Below are positions 4,883 to 5,446 of a stretch of 5,446 nucleotides of DNA, in pieces; position 1 is the stretch's first letter; every line of letters begins with the position of its first letter. A program made the position numbers and the translations under genes. This DNA comes from Candidatus Eiseniibacteriota bacterium (GTDB taxonomy: Bacteria; Eisenbacteria; RBG-16-71-46): NCBI GenBank assembly GCA_005893365.1, contig VBPB01000299.1:1-5446 (forward strand), read 5' to 3'. Under the pieces are notes generated by a model. The model searched no databases, was not told the origin of the DNA, and saw only the letters and a list, made by a program, of their open reading frames with translations.

Positions 4883-5446
4883 TCACAGCTCACCGATCCG
4901 CTGCCACAGCGAATCCAGCTCGGCGCGCAGCCGCTCGTACTCGCCGACCAGGTCCTTGGCTCGGGCGCCGTCGTGGTAGACCTCGGGGTCGGCCAGCTTC
5001 TGCTCCAGCTCGGCGCAGCGCGCCTCGCGCGCCTCGATGTCCTTCTCCAGGCGCGCCTGCTCGCGGTCGCGGCGCTGGCGATCGGCCCGCTCGCGCTTGG
5101 CGGCCTCGCGGTCGGCGGGGGCGGGGCGCCCCGCGGGCTTCGCCGCGGGCTTGGCGGCGGCGGCCGGCGCCGGCCTCGGGACGGTCGCCGCCGGCCCCGC
5201 GGCCGGACGTGGTGGGGCGGCGGCGGCGGCCGCCCGATCCAGGCGCGCGGACTCGTAGTCGTCGTAGCCGCCGGGGTAGAGGACCACGCGCCCGTCGTTC
5301 ACCTCCAGGATGCGGGTCGCGAGCCGCGCCATCAGCGAGCGGTCGTGGGTGACCACCACCACCGAGCCCGGGTACTGGGCCAGCGCGTCCTCCAGGACCT
5401 CCTTGCCGGCGAGATCCAGGTGATGGGTGGGCTCGTCCAGCAGCAG
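4883..5446 (-). CDS. ABC-F family ATPase, C-terminal part (start beyond right edge)
   Basis: 187 residues read from the right edge to the TGA at 4883. The first residues are the Walker B and D-loop region LLLDEPTHHLDL of a second ABC domain, followed by VVVVTHDRSLM with the switch His at about residue 34. ABC-F proteins usually read DEPTNHLD; here His replaces Asn, a substitution I believe occurs in other members. After ILEVNDGRVVLYPGGYDDYE comes an Ala/Pro/Lys-rich linker (about 75-110). A highly charged coiled coil (about 111-185) ends the protein. This layout resembles Uup-like members, whose C-terminal coiled coil contributes nucleic-acid or ribosome contacts. ABC-F proteins are soluble and act on ribosomes, in translation control or antibiotic protection, rather than in transport. 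The exact subfamily cannot be fixed without the N-terminal domain and inter-domain linker. Confidence 0.9.
   Translation of the reverse strand: MLLDEPTHHLDLAGKEVLEDALAQYPGSVVVVTHDRSLMARLATRILEVNDGRVVLYPGGYDDYESARLDRAAAAAAPPRPAAGPAATVPRPAPAAAAKPAAKPAGRPAPADREAAKRERADRQRRDREQARLEKDIEAREARCAELEQKLADPEVYHDGARAKDLVGEYERLRAELDSLWQRIGEL

Overview
This is a high-GC window (by eye about two-thirds G+C). Every gene I can support lies on the minus strand, so the biological order runs from right to left. The mix of genes is a double-domain microcompartment shell protein of the Haliangium type, an NHL-repeat lipoprotein, a fused MFS/spermidine-synthase-like protein and a DUF222-like HNH-family protein. 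It suggests a Gram-negative bacterium from the Myxococcota or a candidate lineage such as Eisenbacteria. That placement is inference from gene content and composition, not a phylogenetic result.

Layout from the right edge: (1) the C-terminal part of an ABC-F ATPase (4883-5446, start beyond the window), with Walker B, H-loop, an Ala/Pro-rich linker and a charged coiled coil. (2) A complete BMC-T shell protein (4175-4816) with two BMC domains; no other microcompartment gene is visible here. (3) A large fused protein directly downstream (1651-4138). It has two homologous membrane halves followed by a spermidine-synthase-like Rossmann domain, and is split by a one-base frame change near 3455. (4) A non-coding spacer (1352-1650) with two related 24-bp palindromes whose centres are 63 bp apart, and a promoter-like pair. 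(5) A four-repeat NHL lipoprotein (620-1351) with a clear lipobox and a good ribosome binding site. (6) A spacer with one small hairpin. (7) The N-terminal 99 residues of an HNH-endonuclease-family protein, running off the left edge.

The BMC-T gene and the fused membrane protein are separated by only 36 bases and could be co-transcribed. The NHL lipoprotein has its own candidate promoter and is probably a separate unit. The most notable points are the solitary shell gene, the interrupted but internally duplicated membrane protein with lost polyamine-substrate residues, and the tandem palindromes. I see no RNA gene, CRISPR array, insertion sequence or clearly novel defence system.
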